This document shows, one piece after another, positions 6,458-15,586 of a stretch of 46,858 nt of DNA. The notes beneath the pieces were generated by a model. The model was given only the letters and a program-made list of their open reading frames with translations. It was not told the origin of the DNA and did not search any database. The translations under genes were made by a program, and so were the position numbers. Within the stretch, counting starts at the first letter, position 1, and each line of letters starts with the position of its first letter. Source of the DNA: Thermoleophilia bacterium (GTDB lineage: Bacteria; Actinomycetota; Thermoleophilia; Solirubrobacterales; 70-9); assembly GCA_016649905.1 (NCBI GenBank), contig JAENWU010000005.1, positions 1 to 46,858 on the forward strand. Direction: 5' to 3'.

Positions 6458-7666
6458 ATGCCCACCACACTGCGCGCGGCGGTGATCGTCGACGCGATCC
6501 GCTCTCCGATGGGCAGGGGGAGGAGTGCAAGCGACAGTCGCCCCGGCGGCGCGCTGAGCTCGCTGCACCCGGTCGAGCTGCTGGCCCAGACCCTGCGGGC
6601 GCTGATCGATCGCAACGACTTCGATCCGGAGATCGTCGACGACGTCCTGATCGGCTGCGTCAGCCAGGCCGGCGAGCAGGCCGGGCCGATTGGCCGCTTC
6701 GGCTGGCTCGCGGCCGGTCTGCCTGAGCGGGTCCCGGCGCTGTCGGTCGACCGCCGCTGCGGCTCCGGGCAGCAGGCCGCCGAGTTCGCCGCGGTCGGCG
6801 TGATGGCGGGGAACTACGACGTGGTTGTGGCCGGGGGCGTCGAGTCGATGAGCAGGGTGCCGATCCTTAGCGCCCGCATGGGCGCCGATCCCTACGGGCC
6901 GTCGGTGGCAGAGCGCTACGCGCCGGGCTTGATCCCACAAGGGGTCGCGGCCGAGCTGATCGCCGCCCGCTGGAAGCTCGACCGCGAGGCCTTGGATGAG
7001 TATTCCGCGCGCTCGCACCGACTCGCCGGCGTCGCCGACACGGCCGCGGAGATCGTCCCGATCGAGGTTGCCGCCGCGGACGAGCCGGAAGTGGTCGCTG
7101 CCGACGAGACGATCCGGCCCGGAACCACGGTCGAGGATCTGGCGGCCCTAAGGCCGGCGTTCGAGACCGAGGAGATGTCCGCGCGCTTTCCGGAGATCGA
7201 GTGGAGCGTCACCGCCGGCAGTTCCTCCCAGCTCGCCGACGGCGCCGCCGCGGCGCTAATCATGAGCGAGGAACGCGCCGAAGTGCTCGGGCTGACGCCG
7301 CGGGCGCGATTCCACTCCTTCGCCGTCGCCGGCGACGACCCGATCGCGATGCTCGGCGCCCCGATCCCGGCGACCGAGCGAATCCTCGAACGGGCCGGGA
7401 TGGCGATCTCCGACTTCGACCAGATCGAGGTCAACGAGGCCTTCGCCCCGGTTCCGCTCGCCTGGGCCGAGCACTTCGGGGTGCCGCTGGAGAAGGTCAA
7501 CCCTCGCGGCGGCGCGATCGCCTTTGGACATCCCCTCGGCGCCTCCGGCGGGCGCCTGCTGGTCTCGCTGCTCTGCGGACTCGAGCAGAGCGGCGGCCGC
7601 TGGGGGCTGCAGGCGATGTGCGAGGCGGGCGGAACGGCGAATGCGACCATCATCGAGCGGATCTAG
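6458..7666 (+). CDS. Thiolase (acetyl-CoA acetyltransferase family)
   Basis: This 402-aa thiolase cleaves 3-ketoacyl-CoA with CoA to give acetyl-CoA and a shortened acyl-CoA, or runs in reverse. The acyl-accepting Cys101 lies in DRRCGSGQQA. The C-terminal signature has NEAFAP, the His of GHPLGASGGR and the second Cys in QAMCEAGGTAN. All catalytic residues are present and the length is typical. The ATG at 6458 is chosen because conserved sequence starts at MPTTLRAAVIVDAIRSP and an AAGGAG lies 11 nt upstream; a GTG at 6431 would add nine unrelated residues. It is the first gene of an operon with an SDR and an enoyl-CoA hydratase, so a complete beta-oxidation-like tail is encoded together. Chain length is unknown. 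Confidence 0.92.
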   Translation: MPTTLRAAVIVDAIRSPMGRGRSASDSRPGGALSSLHPVELLAQTLRALIDRNDFDPEIVDDVLIGCVSQAGEQAGPIGRFGWLAAGLPERVPALSVDRRCGSGQQAAEFAAVGVMAGNYDVVVAGGVESMSRVPILSARMGADPYGPSVAERYAPGLIPQGVAAELIAARWKLDREALDEYSARSHRLAGVADTAAEIVPIEVAAADEPEVVAADETIRPGTTVEDLAALRPAFETEEMSARFPEIEWSVTAGSSSQLADGAAAALIMSEERAEVLGLTPRARFHSFAVAGDDPIAMLGAPIPATERILERAGMAISDFDQIEVNEAFAPVPLAWAEHFGVPLEKVNPRGGAIAFGHPLGASGGRLLVSLLCGLEQSGGRWGLQAMCEAGGTANATIIERI

Positions 7667-7675
7667 GAGGACAGG

Positions 7676-8440
7676 ATGGAACCCGATGGAATCACCGCGC
7701 TGATCACCGGCGGCGCCTCCGGGCTCGGGCTGGCAACGGCGAAGCGGATGCTGGATTGCGGCGGCAACGTGGCTCTGCTCGACCTGCCGAGCTCCGACGG
7801 CGAGGAGATCGTGGCCGGGATGGGGGGCAGGGCGAAGTTCGTCGCCGCCGACGTAACCAGCGAGCAGCAGGTTCTGCGGGCGCTGGACGAGGCGGCGGAG
7901 CTGGGGCCCCTGCGGGCGCTGATCCACTGCGCCGGGCGCGGGTCGCCGGTTCGCACGGTCGACCGCGACGGCAATCCTGCGCCGCTCGAGGTCTTCGCCG
8001 AGATCATCAACCTCAACCTGGTCGGCAGCTTCAACGTGCTGCGGTTGGCGGCGGCACGGATGGCGAAGAACGAGCCGCTGGAAGGCGACCGCGGTGTCTG
8101 CATCCTCACCGCGTCGGCGGCGGCCTTCGAAGGGCAGATCGGTCAGATTCCCTACGCCGCCTCCAAGGCGGGGGTACACGGGATGACAATCGTCGCGGCC
8201 CGGGACCTGGCGGGCCGGTTGATCCGGGTCTGCACGATCGCCCCCGGCACCTTCGAAACGCCGCTGCTGGCGGCACGGCCGCAGGAGCTGCGCGATTCGC
8301 TCGCCGCCGCCACCCCGCACCCCAGACGCCTGGGCAAGCCGGACGAGTTCGCGAGGCTGGCGCTGCAGATCGTCGAAAACCCGATGCTGAACGGAGAGAC
8401 GATCAGGCTCGACGGGGCGATCCGGATGGGGCCACGTTGA
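7676..8440 (+). CDS. SDR-family 3-hydroxyacyl-CoA dehydrogenase (HSD10 type)
   Basis: This 254-aa short-chain dehydrogenase has the NAD-binding TGGASGLG at residues 11-18, an NLVGSFNVL helix and the catalytic Tyr160/Lys164 in PYAASKAG with a preceding Ser in TASAAAFEG. The insert with RMAKNEPLEGDRG and the ending NGETIRLDGAIRMGPR are typical of type-2 (HSD17B10-like) hydroxyacyl-CoA dehydrogenases, which oxidise 3-hydroxyacyl-CoA, including 2-methyl-branched substrates. A strong AGGAGG precedes the ATG and the gene follows the thiolase by 9 bp. A close paralogue lies in module C at 39584-40333 with the same TASAAAFEGQIGQ segment. Confidence 0.9.
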   Translation: MEPDGITALITGGASGLGLATAKRMLDCGGNVALLDLPSSDGEEIVAGMGGRAKFVAADVTSEQQVLRALDEAAELGPLRALIHCAGRGSPVRTVDRDGNPAPLEVFAEIINLNLVGSFNVLRLAAARMAKNEPLEGDRGVCILTASAAAFEGQIGQIPYAASKAGVHGMTIVAARDLAGRLIRVCTIAPGTFETPLLAARPQELRDSLAAATPHPRRLGKPDEFARLALQIVENPMLNGETIRLDGAIRMGPR

Positions 8441-9213
8441 CCGACGGGGGCCAGGGGATCCGGGTCAAGCACCGGGATGGCACGGTGATCGTGACGATCG
8501 ATCGGCCCGCCGTTCGCAACGCCGTCGACCTCGAGTCGGCGCGGCGGATCGCGGCGGCGCTGGACGAGCTCGACCGACGCGAGGACCTCCTGGTCGGCGT
8601 CATCACCGGCGCCGGCGGCGGCTTCAGCGCCGGAATGGATCTAAAGGCGCTGGCGGCGACCGGCGAGCGACCCGTGGCCCCCGGCCGGGGGCCCTTCGGC
8701 CTCTGCGCCCGCCCACCTGACAAGCCGCTGATCGCGGCGGTCGAAGGGACGGCATTCGGTGGCGGCTTCGAGATCGCCCTGGCCTGCGATTGCGTCGTCG
8801 CGGCCAGGGATTCCCTCTTCGCCCTGCCCGAGGTGAAACGGGGACTGGTCGCCGCCGCCGGTGGCGTCCTGCGACTGCCGGCGCGAATTCCACGCAACGT
8901 AGCGCTTGAGATGGCGATCACCGGCGAGCCGATCGGCGCCGCCAGGGCCTACGAGCTCGGCCTCGTCAACCGTCTGACCGCGCCCGGCGGGGCGCTCGAC
9001 GCGGCGCTGGAGATGGCGGCCCAGGTCGCCGCCAACGCGCCGCTGGCGGTGCGGGCAACGAAGTCGCTGGTCGAATCCTCGGCGAACTGGCCGCCGGAGC
9101 AAATGTTCGACCACCAGCAGCCGCTGGTGCAGTCCGTGCGGGAATCCGCCGACGCCGCCGAGGGCACCCGGGCGTTCGTCGAGAAGCGGCCGCCACGATG
9201 GACCGGGAAGTGA
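8437..9213 (+). CDS. Enoyl-CoA hydratase/isomerase (crotonase family)
   Basis: This 258-aa crotonase-fold protein hydrates 2-enoyl-CoA. The oxyanion-hole elements are the segment GGFSAGMDLKAL and AFGGGFEIALACD. The usual general-acid/base Glu occurs in LPEVKRGL. The second canonical Glu position lies in the following GGVLRLP stretch and is not clearly Glu, so hydratase versus isomerase is uncertain. Translation starts at a TTG overlapping the SDR stop codon (TTGA), implying translational coupling; the first in-frame ATG would delete the N-terminal strand. It completes a hydratase-dehydrogenase-thiolase set within the operon. Confidence 0.88.
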   Translation: MTDGGQGIRVKHRDGTVIVTIDRPAVRNAVDLESARRIAAALDELDRREDLLVGVITGAGGGFSAGMDLKALAATGERPVAPGRGPFGLCARPPDKPLIAAVEGTAFGGGFEIALACDCVVAARDSLFALPEVKRGLVAAAGGVLRLPARIPRNVALEMAITGEPIGAARAYELGLVNRLTAPGGALDAALEMAAQVAANAPLAVRATKSLVESSANWPPEQMFDHQQPLVQSVRESADAAEGTRAFVEKRPPRWTGK

Positions 9214-9240
9214 AGTCGTGCGGGAAGAGCCGGCAGCTTA

Positions 9241-9269
9241 TTGACATATGACTCAACTGTCAGTTAGGG
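9241..9269 (+). promoter_or_regulatory. Promoter of the tetR-ligase operon with TetR operator 2
   Basis: TTGACA (9241-9246), 17-bp spacer and TTAGGG (9264-9269). The spacer holds TGACTCAACTGTCA (9249-9262) followed by GTT, the same TGAC-N6-GTCAGTT framework found at 6384. Bound repressor would cover the RNA polymerase site, so TetR autoregulation is likely. The core half-sites and spacing match exactly between the two loci; the six central bases differ. Confidence 0.6.
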
Positions 9270-9304
9270 TCGAAGCCCGTCAGCGAACGCAGAGGAGTGG
9301 CGGC

Positions 9305-9349
9305 ATGGGTGAGGGGTCTGGAAGCGAACGTGGTCAGGGGCCGTTGTGA
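9305..9349 (+). CDS. Possible 14-codon leader ORF ahead of tetR
   Basis: ATG at 9305 with GAGGAG 9-10 nt upstream opens a 14-codon frame (MGEGSGSERGQGPL) whose TGA overlaps the GTG start of the TetR gene (TTGTGA). The arrangement would let ribosomes finishing the leader restart at tetR. It is too short for codon statistics, so this may be chance. Confidence 0.35.
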   Translation: MGEGSGSERGQGPL

Positions 9350-9957
9350 AGGCCGTCGCGGAGCCGAGCACGGCCCGCGGTCGCGCCACCCGGCAGCGGA
9401 TCCTGCAGGCGGCTGAGGAGTGCTTCGCCAGGCACGGATACGCGGAAGCCTCCGTCGCCGAGATCGTCCGCCGCAGCAGCGTCGCCCAGGGCAGCTTTTA
9501 CAATTACTTCGAGAGCAAGGCGGCGATCTTCGCCGAGCTGATCCGCTCGCTCCAGCGCCAGATGACCGACGCCACCCGTGAGGGCGCCCTCCGGGCGGCG
9601 GGCCGCAGCCGGGTCGAGGCCGAGGTCGAAGGGACCAAAGCCTTCTTGGAATGGCTGGCCGAGCACCGCGACCTTCACCGCCTTCTGCATCTGATCGACG
9701 AGGCCGATCCGAGGCTCGCGGTCGAGTTCTTTGGCGGCTTCGCGAAAGGCTATGCCGAGGGCTTGGCGGAGGCGATGCAGGAAGGCGAGGTGCAGCGTAT
9801 CGACCCCGAATTGCTGGCCTTCGCGCTGATGGGCATGAACCACTTCGTCTCGATGCGGTGGATGCTCTGGGATCGCGACGGAGAGCTGCCGCCCGAGTTG
9901 ATGGACGACTTCGCCAGGATCATCGCCGGGGCGCTGAGGGGCGCGGCCGTGAGATGA
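9346..9957 (+). CDS. TetR-family transcriptional regulator
   Basis: This 203-aa protein has an N-terminal TetR helix-turn-helix at about residues 14-60: RQRILQAAEECFARHGY, then SVAEIVRRSSVAQGSFYNYF and ESKAAIFAELI. The C-terminal helical domain would bind an effector, most likely an acyl-CoA or substrate of the adjacent pathway. It is the first gene of a transcript running into the CoA ligase (ATGA overlap). Its promoter and that of the thiolase operon share a TGAC-N6-GTCAGTT repeat, so it probably represses both operons. Start is GTG with AGGGG about 5 nt upstream. Confidence 0.92.
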   Translation: MKAVAEPSTARGRATRQRILQAAEECFARHGYAEASVAEIVRRSSVAQGSFYNYFESKAAIFAELIRSLQRQMTDATREGALRAAGRSRVEAEVEGTKAFLEWLAEHRDLHRLLHLIDEADPRLAVEFFGGFAKGYAEGLAEAMQEGEVQRIDPELLAFALMGMNHFVSMRWMLWDRDGELPPELMDDFARIIAGALRGAAVR

Positions 9958-11525
9958 GCCCCCGCGCCGCAACGGTCCCGAAGCTGGTTCCACTCGCCGA
10001 GCTGCTGGCGGCGACCCGCGCCGAGCATGCCGGCCGGGTCGCCCTGGTCGACCGTGATCGATCGCTCACCTACGCCGAGTTGGGCGAGCGCTCCAGTCGC
10101 CTGGCGGCGGCCCTCCATGACCTCGGAGCCAGGCCCGGCGACCGCGTCATCCTGGCGGCGTCCAACCGCTGCGAGTGGGTCGAGACCGAACATGCGCTGG
10201 CCGGCAGCGGCCTGGTCCGGGTGGCACTGGTTCCCCGCCTGCACCCCCGCGAGCTCGCCCACATCGCCTCCGATTGCGACCCCTTCGCGGTGATCGCCGA
10301 GGCCGAGCTGCTCGCCAGCACGGGCCTCGACTGGATACCGGAGGGGACCCGGCAGGTGATCGTGATCGGCTCCGCGGCCGGTCTAAATGAGGGGGTCATC
10401 GAGTTCGAACAGCTGATCGATTCGGTGCAGTCGCGGCAGCTTCCGGCTCCGGATGCGGAGGATCTGGCGGCCCTCTGGTACACGTCAGGATCGACCGGCC
10501 TGCCGAAGGGTGTCCTCTGCAGCCACCGGACCTTTGGCGCCTCGACCCGGAACATCCTTTCGGTGATGCCGTTGCTGTCCACCGATGTGGCGATGCACAC
10601 GGCGCCGATCAGCCACTGGAGCGGTGCCATCGGCCTGGCGTTGAGCGCGGTCGGCGGCTGCAACCGGCTCCGCCCCGGCTTCGACGTCGGCGAGATCGCC
10701 GACCAGGTCGCCGCCAACGATGTCACCGTCCTGCCGCTGGTCCCCACCCAGATCAGCATGCTGATCGATCGCGTCGAGCCCGCCGAAGCGAGGGCTCGAA
10801 TGGATTCAATTCGGTTGATTCCCTACGCGGGGTCGGCGATCCCGCCCGATCGGCTCGACCGCGCGGTCGAGAGCTTCCCCGACGCGCTCGCGCAGTTCTA
10901 CGGCAGCGCCGAGGTGCCGGCGCCGATTACCTATCTCTCGCCCGAGGACCACAAGCTCGGCGAGACCAAACGGCTGCGTTCGGCCGGCCGCACCCATCCG
11001 CTCACCGAGGTGAGGATCAGCGACCCGGCGGGCGAGCTGGGAATCGGTGAGATCGCCTGCCGCGGCCGCCAGGTGACCAGCGGCTACTGGCGCCAACCCG
11101 AGAGCACCGCCGAGGTTCGCGACGAGGCGGGCTGGTTCCGCACCGGCGACGTCGGTTATCTCGATGACGAGGATTTCCTCTTCATTGTCGACCGCAAGAA
11201 GGAGATGATCATCAGCGGCGGCTTCAACGTCTATCCGCGTGAGGTCGAGAACGCGATCTCCTCGCTGCCGGGCGTCGCCGAGGTCGCCGTGATCGGTTCG
11301 CCCGACGAGAAGTGGGGGGAGGCCGTCACCGCCGTCGTCGTCGTCGCGGAGGGCGCGGCGCTGGAGGAGGGCGACGTGATCTCCCGCTGCCGCGACTCGA
11401 TCGCCGGCTACAAGGTTCCGAAGCGGGTCGAGTTCGTCGACTCGCTGCCGAAGAGCAGCACCGGAAAGGTGCGCAAGCGCGAGCTCAGAGCAGCGCGGTG
11501 GGCAGGACGGGAGCGCCGGATATGA
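9954..11525 (+). CDS. Acyl-CoA ligase (ANL superfamily), module A
   Basis: This 523-aa AMP-forming ligase activates a carboxylic acid to its CoA thioester through an acyl-adenylate. Motifs in order: P-loop WYTSGSTGLPKG, YGSAEV (A5-like), the ATP-ribose Asp in WFRTGDVGYLDDEDF, the hinge DRKKEMIISGG and NVYPREVE, and the catalytic Lys in SSTGKVRKRELR near the C-terminus. Its ATG overlaps the tetR stop. It is followed after 33 bp by the HyuA/HyuB pair. A ligase next to a carboxylase-like pair would fit activation of a newly formed keto acid. The substrate is not readable from sequence. Confidence 0.92.
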   Translation: MSPRAATVPKLVPLAELLAATRAEHAGRVALVDRDRSLTYAELGERSSRLAAALHDLGARPGDRVILAASNRCEWVETEHALAGSGLVRVALVPRLHPRELAHIASDCDPFAVIAEAELLASTGLDWIPEGTRQVIVIGSAAGLNEGVIEFEQLIDSVQSRQLPAPDAEDLAALWYTSGSTGLPKGVLCSHRTFGASTRNILSVMPLLSTDVAMHTAPISHWSGAIGLALSAVGGCNRLRPGFDVGEIADQVAANDVTVLPLVPTQISMLIDRVEPAEARARMDSIRLIPYAGSAIPPDRLDRAVESFPDALAQFYGSAEVPAPITYLSPEDHKLGETKRLRSAGRTHPLTEVRISDPAGELGIGEIACRGRQVTSGYWRQPESTAEVRDEAGWFRTGDVGYLDDEDFLFIVDRKKEMIISGGFNVYPREVENAISSLPGVAEVAVIGSPDEKWGEAVTAVVVVAEGAALEEGDVISRCRDSIAGYKVPKRVEFVDSLPKSSTGKVRKRELRAARWAGRERRI

Positions 11526-11558
11526 GGCCAAGGATCGACGAGAGCGAGGACAGCCGCA

Positions 11559-13607
11559 ATGGACATGTCTAGGGCGATGGTCGGCGTCGACGTCGGCGGC
11601 ACCTTCACCGACGTCGTCGCCGTACGCGACGGAGTCATCGAGACGAGGAAGGTCCCGACCGACCTCCTCGACACCACCAACAGTGTCCTCAGCGGCGCTC
11701 GCGAGCTCGGGGTAGGCGACGCCAACGTCTTCAACCACGCCAGCACCGCCGGACTCAACGCCCTGCTGACGAGACGGATCCCGAAGGTCGGCCTGCTTTG
11801 CACGGCGGGCCATCGGGACATCCTCGACATCGGCCAGAACTGGCGCCCGGCCGACGCGGTCACCGACCCCCGCTGGCGGCGCTCCTTCGGCGACGCGATG
11901 GCTCCTCTCGTTCCTCGCTACCTGCGCCGCGGCATCCGCGAGCGGCTTGCCGCCGACGGCTCGGTCGTCGCCAAGCTCGATGAGGAGCAGGCGCGGAAGC
12001 AGATCCGGGTCCTCGGCCGCTGCGAGGTCGAAGGCGTGGCGATCTGCCTGCTCAACGCATATGTCAGCGGCGAGCACGAGCTGCGGCTGGCGGCGCTGGT
12101 CCGCGAGGAGCTCGGCGATGAGATCCCGATCGCGGTCTCGAGCGTGGTCTCGCCGCTGGCGCGCGAGTACCAGCGCACTTCGACCACCGTGATCGACGCG
12201 ATCATGGGAATCACCTACGGGGAGTACTCGAAACGACTCGACGCCGGCCTGCGCGAACTCGGCTTCGAGGGGCAGTGGAACTACGCTGACTGCGCGGCGA
12301 TGCTGGCGCCGGTCGAGGTCGCGATGGCGCGGCCCTCGCGGGTGATCTTCTCCGGCCCCGCCGCGGGAACCAGCGCCTGCGCTCATTTCGGCGCCCTGAT
12401 CGAGGACCAGGACCTGCTCTGCGTCGACGTCGGCGGCACCTCGACTGACGTCAGCGTCGTCGTCGGCGGCAAACCGATCGTCAACAACACGGTCGAGCTC
12501 GAGCACGACATGCTGGTCAGCACCCTCTCCAACGAGATCACCAGCGTCGGCGCCGGGGGCGGCAGCATCGTCTGGGTCGGTGACACCGGCGAGATCCAGG
12601 TCGGCCCGAAAAGCGCCGGCGCCGACCCCGGGCCCGCCTGCTATGACCGCGGCGGCACCGAACCGACGATGACCGACGCCTGTCTGCTGGTCGGAATCCT
12701 CGACGAGGATCGCTTCCTCGGCGGCGAGGGACGGCTCAACCGGGAGCTCGCCCTGGCGGCCTTCGAGCGGCTCGAGACGCCTCTCGACCTCTCCGAACGC
12801 GTTTTCAACGCCTTCAACATCGGCCTCAACAACATCGCCGAAGGCATCGTCGACATCGTCATTCGCAATGGCATTGACCCGCGCGAGTTCTCGCTCGTCG
12901 CCTATGGCGCCGCGGGGCCGATGCTGCTGCCCTCGCTGATTCGCCTGATCGGCGCCAAGCGGGCGATCGTGCCGCCGCACCCCGGCCTCTTCTCGGCCCT
13001 GGGGCTGCTCAGTGCCGACATGGTCTTTATGGAGAGCCGCAGCCGCTACCTGGCGCTGGTGCCCGACTCGGCGTCGGAGATCGCCGAAATCTACGCAGGG
13101 CTGCAGCGGGAAGTCGAGGCGCAGGTGGACGCCGACTCGGGCGCGGTGTTCCGACGCAGCTTCGACGCCCGGATGGCCGGGCAGGCCTACGAGACCCCGT
13201 TCATCGACGCACCCAACGGCGAGATCGACGAGGCTGCGATCGGGGAGATGGTCACCACCTTCCACGACGTCTACGAGCAGCGTTCGGGCAACCGCTTCCC
13301 CGAGGTTCCGCTGCAGGCCGTGACCTTCCGCGTCCAGGCCACGGTCCCGACTGCGAAGGCCACCTTCGTCGAGCTCGACCCCCGCGGCACCGGCGAGCTC
13401 TCGCCTTCACGCGAGGTCGAGGTCGAGCACCTGAAGGGAGCGCCCTACCAATGCAAGGAATACCAGCGCGGGGAGCTATGTCGCGGCGACAGCCTCGAGG
13501 GCCCCGCGATCGTTCGCGAGGCGCTCTCGACGACCTTCGTCCCACCGGGGCAGACGCTGGGGGTCGGCCGTTACGGCGAGATGTTGATTAGACAGGAGGA
13601 GTCATGA
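11559..13607 (+). CDS. HyuA-type subunit (hydantoinase A/oxoprolinase/acetone carboxylase beta), module A
   Basis: This 682-aa protein belongs to the HyuA family of ATP-dependent hydantoinases, 5-oxoprolinases and acetone/acetophenone carboxylase beta subunits. The N-terminal phosphate-binding motif is GVDVGGTFTDVV (residues 9-20). The second ASKHA motif is CVDVGGTSTDVSVV, followed by GAGGGSIVWV and the family segment GPKSAGADPGPACYDRGG. The C-terminal region is the usual Hyu accessory domain ending ALSTTFVPPGQTLGVG. It is more divergent from the other two HyuA proteins here than they are from each other. The stop overlaps the HyuB start (ATGA), so the two subunits are co-translated. Hydantoinase, lactamase or ketone carboxylase activity cannot be separated by eye. 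Confidence 0.9.
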   Translation: MDMSRAMVGVDVGGTFTDVVAVRDGVIETRKVPTDLLDTTNSVLSGARELGVGDANVFNHASTAGLNALLTRRIPKVGLLCTAGHRDILDIGQNWRPADAVTDPRWRRSFGDAMAPLVPRYLRRGIRERLAADGSVVAKLDEEQARKQIRVLGRCEVEGVAICLLNAYVSGEHELRLAALVREELGDEIPIAVSSVVSPLAREYQRTSTTVIDAIMGITYGEYSKRLDAGLRELGFEGQWNYADCAAMLAPVEVAMARPSRVIFSGPAAGTSACAHFGALIEDQDLLCVDVGGTSTDVSVVVGGKPIVNNTVELEHDMLVSTLSNEITSVGAGGGSIVWVGDTGEIQVGPKSAGADPGPACYDRGGTEPTMTDACLLVGILDEDRFLGGEGRLNRELALAAFERLETPLDLSERVFNAFNIGLNNIAEGIVDIVIRNGIDPREFSLVAYGAAGPMLLPSLIRLIGAKRAIVPPHPGLFSALGLLSADMVFMESRSRYLALVPDSASEIAEIYAGLQREVEAQVDADSGAVFRRSFDARMAGQAYETPFIDAPNGEIDEAAIGEMVTTFHDVYEQRSGNRFPEVPLQAVTFRVQATVPTAKATFVELDPRGTGELSPSREVEVEHLKGAPYQCKEYQRGELCRGDSLEGPAIVREALSTTFVPPGQTLGVGRYGEMLIRQEES

Positions 13608-15586
13608 CCGAGGCAATCGTTTCCGAGCCGAACCTGCGCGATCTCACGGAGGAGGAGTTCGTCGAGCGCTACGGGGCCGGCCGCTTCACCTGCGGCGTCC
13701 TCGCCAACCGCGGTCGCTACGTCGCCGAGCACATCTGCACCGACCTGCTGCACCGAGCCTTCTCGCCGATCATCACCTTCTCCCAGGATTTCGTCGGCGC
13801 GATCGTCGGCCCACCCGAGCAGGACTACCCGCTGGCGGCGGTCAACAAGGGCAACGTCATATTCCTCGGCTCGCTTTCCACCGGGGTCCGCAACACCGTT
13901 TGGGAGTACGGGATCGAGCGACTGGAGCCCGGTGATCTGCTGATCTGCAACGACCCCTTCCGGGTCGGCAACCACGTCAACGACATGTGTTTCATCCGCC
14001 CCGTCTTCCACGCCGGGGAGATCGTCTCCTTCGTCGTCATCCGCGCCCACCAGCTCGACATCGGCGGCACCGTCCCCGGCGGCTTCTCGCTGATGAAGAA
14101 AAACGTCTACGAGAACGGCCTGGTGTTGGGCCCACAGTTGATCTTCCACCGCGACGAGCCGGTCAAGGAGCTGATGCGGACGATCCTTGACAACACCCGC
14201 TTCGGCGAGACGCTGCTGCCGGACTTCCACACGATCCGCTCCTGCTGCGCGCTCGGCGAGCGCCTCGTTCAGGACAGCATCGAGCGTTACGGGATCGAGG
14301 CCTACAAGGGCGCGATCCGCTACAACACCGACGCCTCGGCGGCCTCGATGCGGGCGGCGATCGCCTCGCTGCCGGACGGCGTCTACGAGGGCGAGGACAA
14401 GGTCGACAGCGACGGCGTCGACGCCGAGCAGGAGTACCGGGTCCACGTCAGCCTGACCAAGCGCGGCGAGCGTCTCGAGGTCGATCTCAGCGGCTCCTCG
14501 CCGCAGTCGCGGACCTCGCTGAACGCGACCGCGCTCGACGCCCAGACGGCGGTGGCGCTGGCGGTCAAGCTGGTCCTCGACCCATTCTCGCCGTTCACCT
14601 CAGGCATCTACCGCGACATCGACGTCCTCGTCCCGACCGGCAGCGTGATCGGCGCCGGCCCGCCCGCCGCGGTGATGTTCTACTTCGAGATTCAGTCGGT
14701 GCTGATCAACGCGATCCTCAGAGCCCTCGAGGCGCCGTTGGGGGAGCGGGCCGTGGCGGGCGCCTACGGTTCGACCAACCTTCACACCGGCGAGGGGCTC
14801 AATCCCGACGGCACACCCTGGTTCAGCGCCGCCGAGCTCGAGGCCCAATACGGCGCCTGGGGGGCCACCGATGCCGGCGACGGCAACAACCACTCCGGCC
14901 TGGCGACGCTGAACATGATCATGCCCTCGGTCGAGGAGATCGAGCCGCGGGTGCCGGCGATCATCCTCCACCGCGAGTACCTGCCCGACACCGCGGGCGC
15001 CGGCACCCACCGCGGTGGCGCCGGGCTGATGAAGCAGTCGCTCTTCCTCAGCGATGGCGACCACTACTTGGTGCCGCTGCACTTCCGCAGCGCCAGCGGC
15101 AGCGGCGTCTACGACGGTGGCGACGGCCGCGCCGGGGGCTCTTGGTTCTTCGAGGACGAGAGCTCCGACGCGACCACGCCGGTCTCGGAGTTTCGAATCC
15201 CGGACCCAGACGACTTCGATGGCTCGGCGGTCGTCTCCGGCGTCGTCGACCCGAGCAGCGGTCGGCTCGACCCCGAGGGCGAGTTCGCCTTCTTCGGGCG
15301 CCACCCGATCTGGAGCGAGCGCCGCGGCTCGGTGCTGCGCTGGATCACCAACGGCGGCGGCGGCTGGGGCGATCCGCTGAAGCGGGATCCGGAGGCCGTC
15401 AAGCGCGACGTCCGCGACGAATACGTCTCGATCGACGGCGCTCGTGACGACTACGGCGTCGTCGTCAGCGGCGATCCCGACGAGGACCCCGAGGGCCTCG
15501 AGGTCGACCTCGAGGCGACCGCGCGATGCAGGCGAGAGAAGAGCGCGGAACGAGCGCCGGGGCAGAACGTGGAGGGTGGACGATGA
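13604..15586 (+). CDS. HyuB-type subunit (hydantoinase B/acetone carboxylase alpha), module A
   Basis: This 660-aa protein is the HyuB partner. Family motifs include FSQDFVGAIVG near residue 60, the segment CNDPFRVGNHVNDM, HQLDIGGTVPGGF (His and Asp typical of the metal site), GDGNNHSG, and the glycine-rich GAGTHRGGAGL. The C-terminus has TNGGGGWGDPLKRDP and a DEYVS motif. Unlike the HyuB proteins of modules B and C it ends soon after that motif and has no zinc-binding extension. A separate 72-aa zinc-ribbon gene overlaps its stop instead. The subunit pair should form the catalytic complex that uses ATP to activate substrate or bicarbonate. Confidence 0.9.
   Translation: MTEAIVSEPNLRDLTEEEFVERYGAGRFTCGVLANRGRYVAEHICTDLLHRAFSPIITFSQDFVGAIVGPPEQDYPLAAVNKGNVIFLGSLSTGVRNTVWEYGIERLEPGDLLICNDPFRVGNHVNDMCFIRPVFHAGEIVSFVVIRAHQLDIGGTVPGGFSLMKKNVYENGLVLGPQLIFHRDEPVKELMRTILDNTRFGETLLPDFHTIRSCCALGERLVQDSIERYGIEAYKGAIRYNTDASAASMRAAIASLPDGVYEGEDKVDSDGVDAEQEYRVHVSLTKRGERLEVDLSGSSPQSRTSLNATALDAQTAVALAVKLVLDPFSPFTSGIYRDIDVLVPTGSVIGAGPPAAVMFYFEIQSVLINAILRALEAPLGERAVAGAYGSTNLHTGEGLNPDGTPWFSAAELEAQYGAWGATDAGDGNNHSGLATLNMIMPSVEEIEPRVPAIILHREYLPDTAGAGTHRGGAGLMKQSLFLSDGDHYLVPLHFRSASGSGVYDGGDGRAGGSWFFEDESSDATTPVSEFRIPDPDDFDGSAVVSGVVDPSSGRLDPEGEFAFFGRHPIWSERRGSVLRWITNGGGGWGDPLKRDPEAVKRDVRDEYVSIDGARDDYGVVVSGDPDEDPEGLEVDLEATARCRREKSAERAPGQNVEGGR

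Noticed and set aside
10806-13265. An 819-codon minus-strand open frame
   Set aside because: Antisense to the ligase and HyuA of module A, repetitive acidic/Arg composition, no ribosome binding site or domain.
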